Below are positions 35,116 to 43,712 of a stretch of DNA of 60,036 bases, piece after piece. The stretch is from positions 1 through 60,036 of the forward strand of contig JAKSHT010000003.1 in the NCBI GenBank assembly GCA_024399215.1. The letters run 5' to 3'. The translations under genes and the position numbers were made by a program. Source of the DNA: an archaeon (lineage in GTDB: Archaea > Thermoplasmatota > Thermoplasmata > Methanomassiliicoccales > Methanomethylophilaceae). The notes under the pieces were generated by a model, which saw nothing but the letters and a program-made list of their open reading frames with translations, made no database searches and was not told the DNA's origin. How positions within the stretch are numbered: the stretch's first letter is position 1; every line of letters begins with the position of its first letter.

Positions 35116-35531
35116 CGAAAGATTGCATATGTGTATTGTGGTGATTGTATAGTCAAACACCCTACAAAATTAGCCCTTGTTTATGTGTGTGATTTATTAT
35201 TGATTTAGGAATGGATTGCGGTGAAATAAGAACACAGGCTACATTTTTACTTATTTTATAGTAGTACCTATAGATTCGCAAAAGATAAGGAGTGGTGTTA
35301 TTCATCACTCTCAGATTTATTAATGTAACATGTCTCTATCCTAATGGTTAGAAGAAAAGGATTTTAGCCGCAGTTTATTTATTTCCTTTAGAATGTAGCG
35401 GCGAAATGTGTGGAGTTTAGGAAAAAGAAATTTTGTTTGAATATCGATTTCATACCAAAATTTTATCTGAACGGAGCGGGCAGAGCATTTGTATGAAAGT
35501 TGTTTGTTGTTAATAAGTTGGGATGTGAATA
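35116..35531. other. Intergenic region after the cfb operon
   Basis: No gene was found in these 416 bases. It must hold the end of the F430 operon transcript and the trm5 promoter. One hairpin (below) is the only local structure noticed. Confidence 0.4.
35290..35310 (+). terminator. Hairpin downstream of cfbB, possible terminator or RNA structure
   Basis: GAGTGGTG (35290-35297) can pair with CATCACTC (35303-35310) around loop TTATT, with one G-U pair. It lies 175 bases past the cfbB stop and is followed by TCAGATTTATT, only a weak T run, so termination is unproven. Confidence 0.3.
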
Positions 35532-36527
35532 ATGGTTAAGTGTGTTCGTGTGCCCAAAAAGGATGCAAATTCTGTAAGAATTAGGATGAAATTAGATAAC
35601 ATACTCGATCCTTATTATGAAATTAGGGCAGAACAAGATAATATCCTAATCCCTTTAATTGGAAGTTACTATGAAAATTACGATATCGTAGAAGCTGATC
35701 TCAAGGTATTAAAGCGTGAAGAGACAGATTATAAAGCGCTTCTGCCGGTTGATGTCAGGAACCTGCTTCCAAGCTCATATGATAAAATCGGGGATGCAGC
35801 AATCATTAGACTTGTTGACAAACTTCTTCCTTTAAAGTATGAAATTGGCAGAGCATTAATGGAGACTTCATCTAATGTTAGATGTGTTTTCTTGGACTCC
35901 GGCATTGTAGGGAATTTCAGAGTACGAAATCTCGAAATGATAGCAGGAAAGGGTCCGAGTGAAATACAGTACAAAGAATTTGGAGTAATAATGAACACGG
36001 ACTTGACAAAAGTCTACTGTAACCCACGACTGGCAACAGAAAGAAGGAGGGTGGCATCCTTAGTTAAAGATGATGAAGTTATTATTGACATGTTCGCAGG
36101 AATAGCGTCTTTTCCACTGATAATTTGTAAACATGCGCGTCCGAAGACTGTTTATGCAATAGATCTTAATCATACCGCGGTAGAATATGCCAAAAAAAAT
36201 GTTGTCGCTAATCATTTTAACAATGTTGTCGTATTAGAGGGTGACGCAAGGGTTCTTGTTAAAAATTTGCCTCTAGCTGATCGTATAATAATGAATCTGC
36301 CTCAGATTGCGCATAGTTTTTTACCTGATGCACTCGAGAGGACGAAGTCTGGCGGGACGATACACATGTATAAGGTCATGGATCGAAGTCGTTCTGAAGA
36401 ATTTTGTAGTGGCATAGTTTCGGAAATGACGAAAAAAGGACTTCACTGCGAGTTATCGGAGCTTCGTGAGCTCAAGACATATTCATCATCTGCTAGCATT
36501 TATGTTTTGGACATAGTCAAGTGCTAA
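35532..36527 (+). CDS. trm5: tRNA (guanine(37)-N1)-methyltransferase Trm5
   Basis: Trm5 methylates G37 next to the anticodon. The methyltransferase core has IIDMFAGIASFPLIICKHA near residue 182, the acidic strand VYAIDLNHTAVEYAKKN, the VLEGDAR strand, and NLPQIAHSFLPDAL with the N-L-P motif that contacts the base. The N-terminal half carries the D1 segment (VRVPKKDANSVRIRMK) and the tRNA-binding part. At 331 residues it fits archaeal Trm5. It converges on the next gene with no gap. Confidence 0.93.
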   Translation: MVKCVRVPKKDANSVRIRMKLDNILDPYYEIRAEQDNILIPLIGSYYENYDIVEADLKVLKREETDYKALLPVDVRNLLPSSYDKIGDAAIIRLVDKLLPLKYEIGRALMETSSNVRCVFLDSGIVGNFRVRNLEMIAGKGPSEIQYKEFGVIMNTDLTKVYCNPRLATERRRVASLVKDDEVIIDMFAGIASFPLIICKHARPKTVYAIDLNHTAVEYAKKNVVANHFNNVVVLEGDARVLVKNLPLADRIIMNLPQIAHSFLPDALERTKSGGTIHMYKVMDRSRSEEFCSGIVSEMTKKGLHCELSELRELKTYSSSASIYVLDIVKC

Positions 36528-37031
36528 TTACTTCTTCGGATTGAGTGTTAGTCCGTCTTGATGTTGATAGTGCCCACTTCTTTCTTCGTAGTTTTTTTCG
36601 CTTAGAGTGGTAAGATACTCAAAGACTATTTGACAAAATCTTTCTCCGATTAATATTTCAATGATCTTATCCGCAGCGTTAAATGCACCTAAAGTGAGTG
36701 TTCCGTTAAATCCAGCGTCTACTTTTCCAAATGATGCTATTATTCCTTTTCTTATCCAAGACGTTCTGAGCCAAATTTGAGCACAGATATTATCTGGCAT
36801 TCTTATACGCTCAACTGTTGAGACATAAAACATTGTTCTTGGCGGAATTTGGACGGGTCCCTTCTCGTAAGTATTATTGTCACCGTAGATTAGTATCTCT
36901 TTAATACGAAGATCGTAGCCATTGGGTGTAAGGCTGCTATCGTTGTAATTGCCGATCTCAAGATGGCCCAGTTCTAAGTTTCTAATTATGTCTTTATCTG
37001 AGAGTACAGCCACGGCGGCTAGACGTGGCAT
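36528..37031 (-). CDS. DCD-family nucleotidohydrolase, probably a dUTPase
   Basis: The 167-residue protein belongs to the dCTP deaminase/dUTPase superfamily: AVLSDKDIIRNLELGHLEI at the start, SLTPNGYDLRIKEI, PPRTMFYVSTVERIRMPDN, and GERFCQIVFEYL. The block that should carry the deaminase catalytic Glu reads VDAGFNGTLTLGAFN, with Gly at the Glu position (LE in E. coli Dcd). Archaeal DCD-like dUTPases such as MJ1102 lack it, as I recall, so I favour dUTP hydrolysis over dCTP deamination. It follows a peptidase gene by 38 bases. Confidence 0.78.
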   Translation of the reverse strand: MPRLAAVAVLSDKDIIRNLELGHLEIGNYNDSSLTPNGYDLRIKEILIYGDNNTYEKGPVQIPPRTMFYVSTVERIRMPDNICAQIWLRTSWIRKGIIASFGKVDAGFNGTLTLGAFNAADKIIEILIGERFCQIVFEYLTTLSEKNYEERSGHYQHQDGLTLNPKK

Positions 37032-37069
37032 GTATTATAAAAATAGTGTGGGGCGCGCAGGAGATGAGA

Positions 37070-38149
37070 CTAACGGTTGTCGTTGAGGAATGATAAGATG
37101 TTATTTCTGTAAGATTCAAACTGTTCGAATGAAAGGGCATGTCCCGCGTCTTTGACGATTTTTAACTCAGAGTTGTGAATGAGGTTACTATAAAGCTTAG
37201 CAGTTTTTAGTGTAACTTCATCGCTATCACCGACCATTATTTGAACGGGGACATTTATTTTAGAGAGACTATCTATGAGGTTATAGTTTTTCATAGTCCC
37301 TGTACACACCATTTGATTCGATCCCCATAAAGTTTTAAAAACGATGTTTGGCTCTTCCGTACCCGCAGAGAGGCCATTTTCTCTGTTGCATGCTTGGGAA
37401 AAAAGAAAATGTGTGCAATATTCCGACATGAAGTGCTTATAATTTTCTATTGTCCCAATACCATTATTGAAATCGGAAATTTCCTTTTGGTATTCATCTG
37501 AGAGCCTTCTCGTATTTTCAATTTGATCCTCTGTCCATTTTTTGGAACTAAAGAATGGGGATAAGAGAATCATTGATTCAATTTTTTCACAATTTGTCAT
37601 CGTTGCATATCCTACTGCAAGACCTGCACCCCAGGATGCACCTATAATAATGATTTTTCTGAAACCCATTTTGTCTACAAATTCTTTTAACTCGTTGAAA
37701 TAGTCTGTATGGCACCAGGACTTGATGTTAGGTATTGGATCTGATTTCCCACAACCAAGTTGATCGTATAGGTAAATAGGATGATTTAATTTCAAAGACC
37801 TTGCCCGAGTTGTGTTGCTGTTTCCACCTGGTCCTCCATGAAGAAAAATTATGGGGGTGCCTTTAAGATGTGTGTTATATTCGTAATAAGCGAGTCTTCC
37901 GTTCTTACTGTCGAAATATTTTGCGTCTATTCCCACGCTTTTAGTAAGTATATTCCAACATAGATTGTCGATCCAGTCAGCGATTTTCTTAGACAAAGAT
38001 TCGACTCCTTCGTACAAAAAATCTTTTTTTCCGATGTTATGTGAATTTGACTTTGAATGTAGCTCTGCGTAAATTCCTTTTTCATATGATATTGTACAAA
38101 TGAAATCGTTAGCTTCGCCTTGATATTTCTTTTCTCCATTGTACGTCAT
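37070..38149 (-). CDS. Proline iminopeptidase-like alpha/beta hydrolase
   Basis: The core is an alpha/beta hydrolase with the oxyanion loop IFLHGGPGGNSNTTRA near residue 100, YLYDQLGCGKSDP, the nucleophile elbow IIGASWGAGLAVGY with Ser, the Asp in VQIMVGDSDEVTLK, and the His in DAGHALSFEQFES. These match the proline iminopeptidase / tricorn factor F1 group. About 90 residues precede the usual start of the fold and are unassigned. The ATG at 38149 is selected; a GTG at 38200 is also in frame. No SD is evident for either. It would release N-terminal proline from peptides in the cytosol (family knowledge). Confidence 0.83.
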   Translation of the reverse strand: MTYNGEKKYQGEANDFICTISYEKGIYAELHSKSNSHNIGKKDFLYEGVESLSKKIADWIDNLCWNILTKSVGIDAKYFDSKNGRLAYYEYNTHLKGTPIIFLHGGPGGNSNTTRARSLKLNHPIYLYDQLGCGKSDPIPNIKSWCHTDYFNELKEFVDKMGFRKIIIIGASWGAGLAVGYATMTNCEKIESMILLSPFFSSKKWTEDQIENTRRLSDEYQKEISDFNNGIGTIENYKHFMSEYCTHFLFSQACNRENGLSAGTEEPNIVFKTLWGSNQMVCTGTMKNYNLIDSLSKINVPVQIMVGDSDEVTLKTAKLYSNLIHNSELKIVKDAGHALSFEQFESYRNNILSFLNDNR

Positions 38150-38462
38150 TCTAAATATGCCAGTATTTGAGCGAATAAGGAAGTTGTACCCGTATAACAC
38201 GAAGGTAAATACGTGTCTGATTCTAAAACGTTTTTATGTTTTAGATTGAAATAGCAATTCTCGATTTCCAAAGATTAAAATTGAGTTGTAGACAATTTGT
38301 TTGCACACATCTTTACGTATTTGATGGAATTGATGTTTTTAACCTCTTGGTCTTTGGATCATTACGTGACAATGTGATATACCAGTTGAATTAGTTTATT
38401 GTCACAAAAGAGGTTGGATTAGTCATTTATACAGAATTATCTATCATCGCGCTGGCAGTAAA
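38150..38462. other. Divergent promoter region
   Basis: These 313 bases separate two divergent peptidase genes. A TATA-like ATTTATACAG at 38425-38434 suits the plus-strand M18 gene with a leader of only a few bases. No gene or RNA was identified in the rest. Confidence 0.4.
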
Positions 38463-39875
38463 ATGAGCGAGAAGGTTAAAAGTGAGGGAAAAAAGTTAGA
38501 AGAGAAACTCTTTTTAAAGCATGAGAACGCGAGTGAGAAAGGGAAAAAGTTCTTTGACGAAGCACAGGGATTCTGTGAAGGCTATAAGGCTTTTTTGAAT
38601 AACAAGACTGAGCGTGAAGTTATTGATTATGTAATACCGCTTCTCAAGGATAGTGGTTATGTCGAGTTTGAGTTGGGGAGGAAATATTCTCCTGGGGAGA
38701 AGATATTTTATAACAACCGTGGAAAAAGTATTATAATGGCTACAATTGGCAAGAAGTGTATTTGCGAGGGTGTTCGCATTGGGGCAAGCCATATTGATAG
38801 CCCGAGACTTGATTTTAAACCAGTGCCAATGTTTGAAGATACAGAGATAGCGTACTTTAAGACACACTACTATGGGGGAATTAAGAAGTATCAATGGCCG
38901 TCTGTCCCACTGTCGTTACATGGGATCGTAACTCTAAAAGATGGAGAGAATGTTAAAATTGTTATCGGTGAAAACGATTCTGATCCAGTTTTTTGTGTGA
39001 CTGATCTTCTTCCTCATCTGGCAAGGGAGCAAATGAAGAAGCCAGCAGCAGAGGTGATTACGGGAGAGCAGCTTAATATTGTGATCGGTTCGTGGCAATT
39101 TAAAGATGATGATGTCTCACAGAAAGTGAAGTTAAACATTGCAAATATTATTTTCGAGAAGTACGGCATAACTGAGAGTGATTTTCTTTCAGCTGAGCTT
39201 TGCGCGGTACCTGCGTTTAAACCAAGAGACGTAGGATTTGATAGATCGATGATTGGATCGTATGGACAGGATGATAGTGCTTGTGCATATGCAAATATTA
39301 TGGCAGAAGTGGATGCAAAAAATCCTGAGTATACAACTATAACGATATTAGCAGACAAAGAGGAAACGGGTTCGGACGGGCCAACAGGGCTGAATTCTAT
39401 GTTTCTCATGGATTTTATTGAAGATTTGGCGTCTGCATATAATGTAGAGCTCCGTCATGTTCTTAAAAATTCTATGTGCCTGTCATGTGATGTAAATTCA
39501 GCATACGATCCTTCATTTGGTGAGAATTATGATAGGACCAATTGTTCATATCTTAACCATGGACCTTCAATTTCAAAGTATGGAGGCGCAGGTGGGAAAT
39601 ATTCTACCAACGACGCATCTGCAGAAATGGTTGGATTTGTCAGAAGGATTATGGATGAAAGTGGCATTATTTGGCAAACTGGGGAGTTAGGGAAAATTGA
39701 TAATGGCGGTGGAGGGACTGTCGCTATGTATGTGTCATCACATAATGTTGATACTGTAGATCTAGGAGTACCAGTGCTTTCTATGCATTCGCCTTATGAG
39801 ATAACCGCGAAAGCTGATGTGTACATGCTGTATCTTGCGATAAAAGCGTTTTATCTTTATCCTGAGAATAGGTGA
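38463..39875 (+). CDS. M18 family aminopeptidase (aspartyl aminopeptidase)
   Basis: This 470-residue zinc aminopeptidase has the M18 landmarks: IGASHIDSPRLDFKP near residue 101 with the first His-Asp ligand, YGQDDSACAYANIMA, the catalytic Glu pair in ILADKEETGSDGPTG near residue 298, LSCDVNSAYDPSF, and the last His in VPVLSMHSPYEI. M18 enzymes are mostly bacterial and eukaryotic, and this one looks like the clostridial type, so acquisition by transfer is plausible. It would cleave N-terminal acidic residues from peptides. Confidence 0.92.
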   Translation: MSEKVKSEGKKLEEKLFLKHENASEKGKKFFDEAQGFCEGYKAFLNNKTEREVIDYVIPLLKDSGYVEFELGRKYSPGEKIFYNNRGKSIIMATIGKKCICEGVRIGASHIDSPRLDFKPVPMFEDTEIAYFKTHYYGGIKKYQWPSVPLSLHGIVTLKDGENVKIVIGENDSDPVFCVTDLLPHLAREQMKKPAAEVITGEQLNIVIGSWQFKDDDVSQKVKLNIANIIFEKYGITESDFLSAELCAVPAFKPRDVGFDRSMIGSYGQDDSACAYANIMAEVDAKNPEYTTITILADKEETGSDGPTGLNSMFLMDFIEDLASAYNVELRHVLKNSMCLSCDVNSAYDPSFGENYDRTNCSYLNHGPSISKYGGAGGKYSTNDASAEMVGFVRRIMDESGIIWQTGELGKIDNGGGGTVAMYVSSHNVDTVDLGVPVLSMHSPYEITAKADVYMLYLAIKAFYLYPENR

Positions 39876-40220
39876 TGATTATTGGATGTCGTGTTTATCA
39901 CAATTTTGAAAAGGAAATAAACAGGTTTGTTTAGTTTATGCTGTACTGTCAGGAGATGGCCTTATAGATCTGAAATTTTTTTAGGTTCTATCTGGGTTCT
40001 TCTGTCATGTATTGCGATTGCTCGATACTGAAAGGTTTTTTCTTTTCTCTATTGATTTGTCTAGTAGATTTATTATTCTTGAATTTGATTTTTATAAACA
40101 AATTTGAGTTATGACCTATAGACCAATCAAAATTGTATACACCAATTACTAAAAATCTTGGGCGATCACAATTAATAATGGATGGATGCATTACATTGAA
40201 CGACTGGGTAATCGGTGTGG
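39876..40220. other. Intergenic region, no gene seen
   Basis: The 345 bases between the M18 gene and the CDP-alcohol transferase contain no credible plus-strand gene. A 99-codon minus-strand frame runs over part of it and into the transferase; its sequence shows no family pattern, so it is not called. Confidence 0.4.
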
Positions 40221-40793
40221 ATGGCTCGGACGTGTAACTTGAATCTACCAAATAAAATAACAACTGCGAGAGTCGCCCTTGTTCCATTTATGGTTTTCTT
40301 TTTTATGTGTGAAGAAATACCTTACCATCATATTTGGTCACTTATAGTTTTTCTTGTGGCTTCACTAACAGATATACTTGATGGGAAAATTGCTCGGACA
40401 ATGAACATTGTTACCGATTTTGGAAAGTTTCTTGATCCGATAGCAGACAAGATTCTGGTTGTGAGTGCAATGGTGTGTATGATTCCTGATATTTGTCACC
40501 CTCTTATCGTCATTGTTATTTTGTTCCGTGAGTTTATTGTTAGTTCGCTACGCTTGGTGGCTGCATCACAAAACATTGTTATAGCAGCAAGCAAACTCGG
40601 GAAGTTGAAAACATTCAGTCAGATGATATCCATATCTACTATACTTTTCCTTTTAGGCCTGAGGGATTTAGAGATGTATCAGAGGAACCTTGTATATGTG
40701 TCAAATACCCTCTTGGGAATTACAGCAGCGATTGCGATAGTAAGCTGTATAGATTATATTTACAAAAATCGCAGGGTTGTGGGGTACACATGA
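40221..40793 (+). CDS. CDP-alcohol phosphatidyltransferase, PgsA type
   Basis: The protein has the CDP-alcohol transferase motif DILDGKIARTMN...DFGKFLDPIADK (D-x2-DG-x2-AR-x8-G-x3-D-x3-D) near residues 51-78 and several membrane helices (VALVPFMVFFFM, WSLIVFLVASL, MISISTILFLLGL, LLGITAAIAIVSCID). It should transfer glycerol phosphate or another alcohol onto CDP-activated lipid; the near-bacterial PgsA sequence suggests glycerol phosphate as acceptor. ATG 40221 is preferred to GTG 40215. At 190 residues it fits the family. Confidence 0.88.
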   Translation: MARTCNLNLPNKITTARVALVPFMVFFFMCEEIPYHHIWSLIVFLVASLTDILDGKIARTMNIVTDFGKFLDPIADKILVVSAMVCMIPDICHPLIVIVILFREFIVSSLRLVAASQNIVIAASKLGKLKTFSQMISISTILFLLGLRDLEMYQRNLVYVSNTLLGITAAIAIVSCIDYIYKNRRVVGYT

Positions 40794-41169
40794 TACAAAG
40801 AGTTTTCCGATAGTTTATTTGACGGATGGGGGGTGCGGAATGACACTGAGTGGAGAAATAAATTTGGCTTGCATCGAGATAGAAAGATAGTTATGAGTAG
40901 TTCGAAACACGTTTGCCCAGAGGCAGTGATAAAGTTTTGGAGATTTTTCTTTTAAGATGAGAGTATTTTGTGGGACATCATTATAGAAGATGTCGTGCCT
41001 GTTTTTAATAATAGATCGATCAACGGGTGGGGTGTTATGGGTATAAAAAACCTTAGGGCTGTTTAAGTATTTTCGTAATGGAAAGTTCGTTAAGATGATT
41101 TGCTTGAGGTGTTAGTGCTTCTGGCTAGAACTAGTAAATGTTAATCAATACGTGTGTATATTACAGCTC
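40794..41169. other. Intergenic region, no gene seen
   Basis: This 376-base gap has no credible frame; the longest start-initiated frames are under 20 codons. A TATA-like GGTATAAAAAACC at 41039-41051 may promote the next gene, but would leave a leader of about 90 bases. Confidence 0.35.
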
Positions 41170-41640
41170 ATGGTACTGCATGTCGGCGATGAGGCGCCTG
41201 ATTTTACAGCGATTTCTACAGATGGGAGTTACTTCAATTTATACAAAGAACTTGAGGAGGGGCCAATTCTTATTAATTTCTATATTGGAGATTTTGGGAT
41301 TAATTGTACCAATTATATGAAGAAATTTATCGAGTCTTATTCAAAAATTTTGGATCTAGGAGTGAAACTAGTAGCGATTAATAACGATAGCCTCGATAGT
41401 CATATAGTCTTTAAAAATCGACTCAATGCACCATTTGAGTACTTACATGATGAGGATAAGAAGATAGCGATGAGGTATGGGGCAATAGTTGGCCCAGGTT
41501 ATATGACTACTGGATTTACTAATCGTGAGTTTTACCTTGTTGTCAAGGATAGAAAAATAAGATTTATTTGGAAATCTACAACACCAAAGACACTTCCAAA
41601 CCTAGATGAGATAGTTGAGGGTATTAAAAAGAGCTTGTAA
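41170..41640 (+). CDS. Peroxiredoxin-like protein with altered active-site motif
   Basis: The 156-residue product has an AhpC/TSA fold: HVGDEAPDFTAISTDG at the N-terminus, LINFYIGDFGINCTNYMKKF around a single Cys, VAINNDSLDSHIVFKN, and the last strand DRKIRFIWKSTTPKTLPNLD. In peroxiredoxins the Cys lies in P-x3-T-x2-C; here the P and T positions are Ile and Gly, so peroxide reduction may be weak or absent. ATG 41170 starts the fold; an upstream in-frame start adds six residues. Confidence 0.78.
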   Translation: MVLHVGDEAPDFTAISTDGSYFNLYKELEEGPILINFYIGDFGINCTNYMKKFIESYSKILDLGVKLVAINNDSLDSHIVFKNRLNAPFEYLHDEDKKIAMRYGAIVGPGYMTTGFTNREFYLVVKDRKIRFIWKSTTPKTLPNLDEIVEGIKKSL

Positions 41641-41644
41641 ATTT

Positions 41645-42307
41645 CTAAAAATTAATTTCTTTTACAGTCAATGTGCCAGAATCTTTGGTATATTTTTTTT
41701 CATATTCCCTGATAGTAAGTTTCTTCTTGTAAATGGGAGAATCGAGTACCAGAGATTCGTACTCGCCGCCTTCACCCATTATGCTTAAGCCGTATTTTTT
41801 TCTTAAAGAGATGAGTTCTTCTTTAGTACTAAGGTTCAGATGTTTTCCTAACCAATCTTCACTAAATCCGTAGGCAAATGTTCCAACAATGATGGCATCT
41901 ATACCTGCGGACACAATTTCATCATAAATCATATCTTGATTTTTTCTCCAAAGTGGAGCTATTGTTTTCAAATGCAACTCGTCAAATACTGTATTCATAC
42001 GATCCCATTGATAGTCTGACCATAATGTTCCAATTACAACCCCTTCTACTTTTAATCCGTTTATAGCATACTTAAGAGAGTTTATGTCACCGTTTTCTGT
42101 ACCATCACTCTTAACCCGGACTAATGGGATGCCCATATCCCTGGCCATTTTTGGTACCATACTCAGATTTGGTGTATGAAATAGCCATGATGCTTCGTTA
42201 CTTGGAACTACATTTACTAGAAATTTTATTTCATGACCCATTTGCTTTGCGATGTATATCGCAAAGGTGGAATCTTTTCCTCCAGAGTATAAAGCGGCTA
42301 GCTTCAC
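41645..42307 (-). CDS. dph6: Diphthine--ammonia ligase (Dph6, ATP-PPase family)
   Basis: Dph6 forms the amide of diphthamide on elongation factor 2 using ATP and ammonia. The PP-loop is ALYSGGKDSTFAIYIA at the N-terminus, followed by GIPLVRVKSDG, LKVEGVVIGTLWSDYQWDR, KTIAPLWRKNQDM and the family signature GLSIMGEGGEYESLVLDSP near residue 180. Length 220 is normal. Together with dph5 at 28900-29697 it gives two of the three diphthamide steps in the window; dph2 was not seen. Confidence 0.9.
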   Translation of the reverse strand: MKLAALYSGGKDSTFAIYIAKQMGHEIKFLVNVVPSNEASWLFHTPNLSMVPKMARDMGIPLVRVKSDGTENGDINSLKYAINGLKVEGVVIGTLWSDYQWDRMNTVFDELHLKTIAPLWRKNQDMIYDEIVSAGIDAIIVGTFAYGFSEDWLGKHLNLSTKEELISLRKKYGLSIMGEGGEYESLVLDSPIYKKKLTIREYEKKYTKDSGTLTVKEINF

Positions 42308-42471
42308 TGGCGGATGATTATATTACTGTTAATTATTCTTTCTAGATTGGCCCTATTATCGGTTGATAGACTAAACAACATATTTAATAATACAAACGTA
42401 GAAGCTCATAATATGAATCCTCTAAGGATTTATTATAAATTAGAATAGTGTGAGTTTGTATAAGTGGCACA

Positions 42472-43155
42472 ATGACGGATGTAAATCTTAAGAAAATAGT
42501 AGCGGAAAAGGCAGTGGACGATTATGTAGATAGAGACATGATTGTAGGGCTTGGAACGGGATCTACGGTGTACTATGCTATTAAAAAGATTGGGGGGCTT
42601 GTTGCTAGTGGTTATAGGATTACTTGTGTTGCCACGTCTGTACAAAGTGAAGAGCTTGCCAAGAAATGCGGAATTGCTGTAGTTGACCTTAACGAAGTAG
42701 ATTCTATAGATGTTACTATTGACGGGGCTGATGAGGTGGATAATAGTATGCGCATTATCAAGGGTCTTGGAGGAGCTCTTCTTAGAGAGAAAATTGTTGC
42801 TGCAGCTTCAATGAAGGAAGTAATCGTTGTGGATGAATCAAAAAGAGTTTCTGTTCTTGGTGCTAAGTCTTCACTTCCGGTAGAAGTCATTAAATTTGGG
42901 CATCTTAAAACAAAATATGCTCTTGAACTTCAAGGGTGTAAAGCGACACTCCGGATGAGAAATGAAGAACCGTTCAAAACGGATAATGATAACTACATTT
43001 ACGATTGCAAGTTTAATTCTATAGATAACCCATTTTTTCTAGAATCAAGAATAGATGTTATCCCTGGCGTAGTTGAAAATGGTCTATTTCTCAATACTGC
43101 CACCACAGTGTTAATTGCATCTGGTGCAGGCAAAATAGAAAAATTGGGGGAGTGA
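42472..43155 (+). CDS. rpiA: Ribose-5-phosphate isomerase A
   Basis: The enzyme interconverts ribose 5-phosphate and ribulose 5-phosphate. Landmarks are DMIVGLGTGSTVYYAIKKIG near residue 22, VTIDGADEVDNSMRIIKGLG near residue 82, LLREKIVAAASMKEVIVVDE with the catalytic acid region, LPVEVIKFGH, and VIPGVVENGLFLNTAT near the end. Length 227 fits RpiA. It is divergent from dph6 across a 160-base promoter region. Confidence 0.95.
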   Translation: MTDVNLKKIVAEKAVDDYVDRDMIVGLGTGSTVYYAIKKIGGLVASGYRITCVATSVQSEELAKKCGIAVVDLNEVDSIDVTIDGADEVDNSMRIIKGLGGALLREKIVAAASMKEVIVVDESKRVSVLGAKSSLPVEVIKFGHLKTKYALELQGCKATLRMRNEEPFKTDNDNYIYDCKFNSIDNPFFLESRIDVIPGVVENGLFLNTATTVLIASGAGKIEKLGE

Positions 43156-43260
43156 GCTGATCTTATATAGAGTAATACTCAACTTGGCGTTGGATGCTAT
43201 GTGGCATTATCTTATATACGACTTAGATAGTAGGTGGCCTTTGTTCACGTGGTGGACGTT

Positions 43261-43539
43261 ATGAAAATGCCTAGAACGATTAAAACATACTGTCCCTTTT
43301 GTGGATCACATGCAACCCACGATGTAGAAAGGGTTAAGAAGAAGAGAGCGAGTGAACTCAAGTGGGGTCAGAGAAGATTCAGAAAAGTTACTGCAGGTTA
43401 CGGTGGTTTTCCGAGACCAAAACCAGAGGGCAGAGAGAAGCCTACGAAGAGAATCAACATTAGATATAGGTGCGTGCAGTGTAAGAAGGCACATCTGACC
43501 GCTTGTATTAGGGCAAAAAGATTTGAACTCACGGAGTGA
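43261..43539 (+). CDS. rpl44e: Ribosomal protein L44e
   Basis: This large-subunit protein binds near the E site. It begins MKMPRTIKTYCPFCGSHATHD with a CxxC, continues with the basic RKVTAGYGGFPRPKPEGREK, and ends with the second zinc half YRCVQCKKAHLTACIRAKRF. The ATG at 43261 is used because archaeal L44e starts at this methionine; an upstream in-frame start would add nine residues. It begins the cluster L44e-S27e-aIF2alpha-Nop10-PAC2. Confidence 0.96.
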   Translation: MKMPRTIKTYCPFCGSHATHDVERVKKKRASELKWGQRRFRKVTAGYGGFPRPKPEGREKPTKRINIRYRCVQCKKAHLTACIRAKRFELTE

Positions 43540-43544
43540 TCCTT

Positions 43545-43712
43545 ATGGTTAACAAATTTGTTAAAGTTAAATGTGCTGATTGTAGCAACGAGCAGATTAC
43601 GTTCAAGAAGGCGTCAACAACTGTCAAATGTAATGTTTGTGGGGCAGTTCTCGTTAAGCCTAGAGGCGGAAATGCAGAGATTGTGGGCGAGATTGTTGAG
43701 GTATTTAACTAA
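43545..43712 (+). CDS. rps27e: Ribosomal protein S27e
   Basis: This 55-residue small-subunit protein carries a zinc ribbon: VKVKCADCSNEQITFKK and TVKCNVCGAVLVKPRGG, two CxxC pairs 19 residues apart, ending with AEIVGEIVEVFN. All archaeal S27e features are present. The TAA overlaps the aIF2alpha ATG by one base (TAATG), which couples translation. It follows L44e by five bases. Confidence 0.95.
   Translation: MVNKFVKVKCADCSNEQITFKKASTTVKCNVCGAVLVKPRGGNAEIVGEIVEVFN

Noticed and set aside
39988-40287. 99-codon minus-strand frame before the CDP-alcohol transferase
   Set aside because: It overlaps the transferase start and shows no family pattern or SD.
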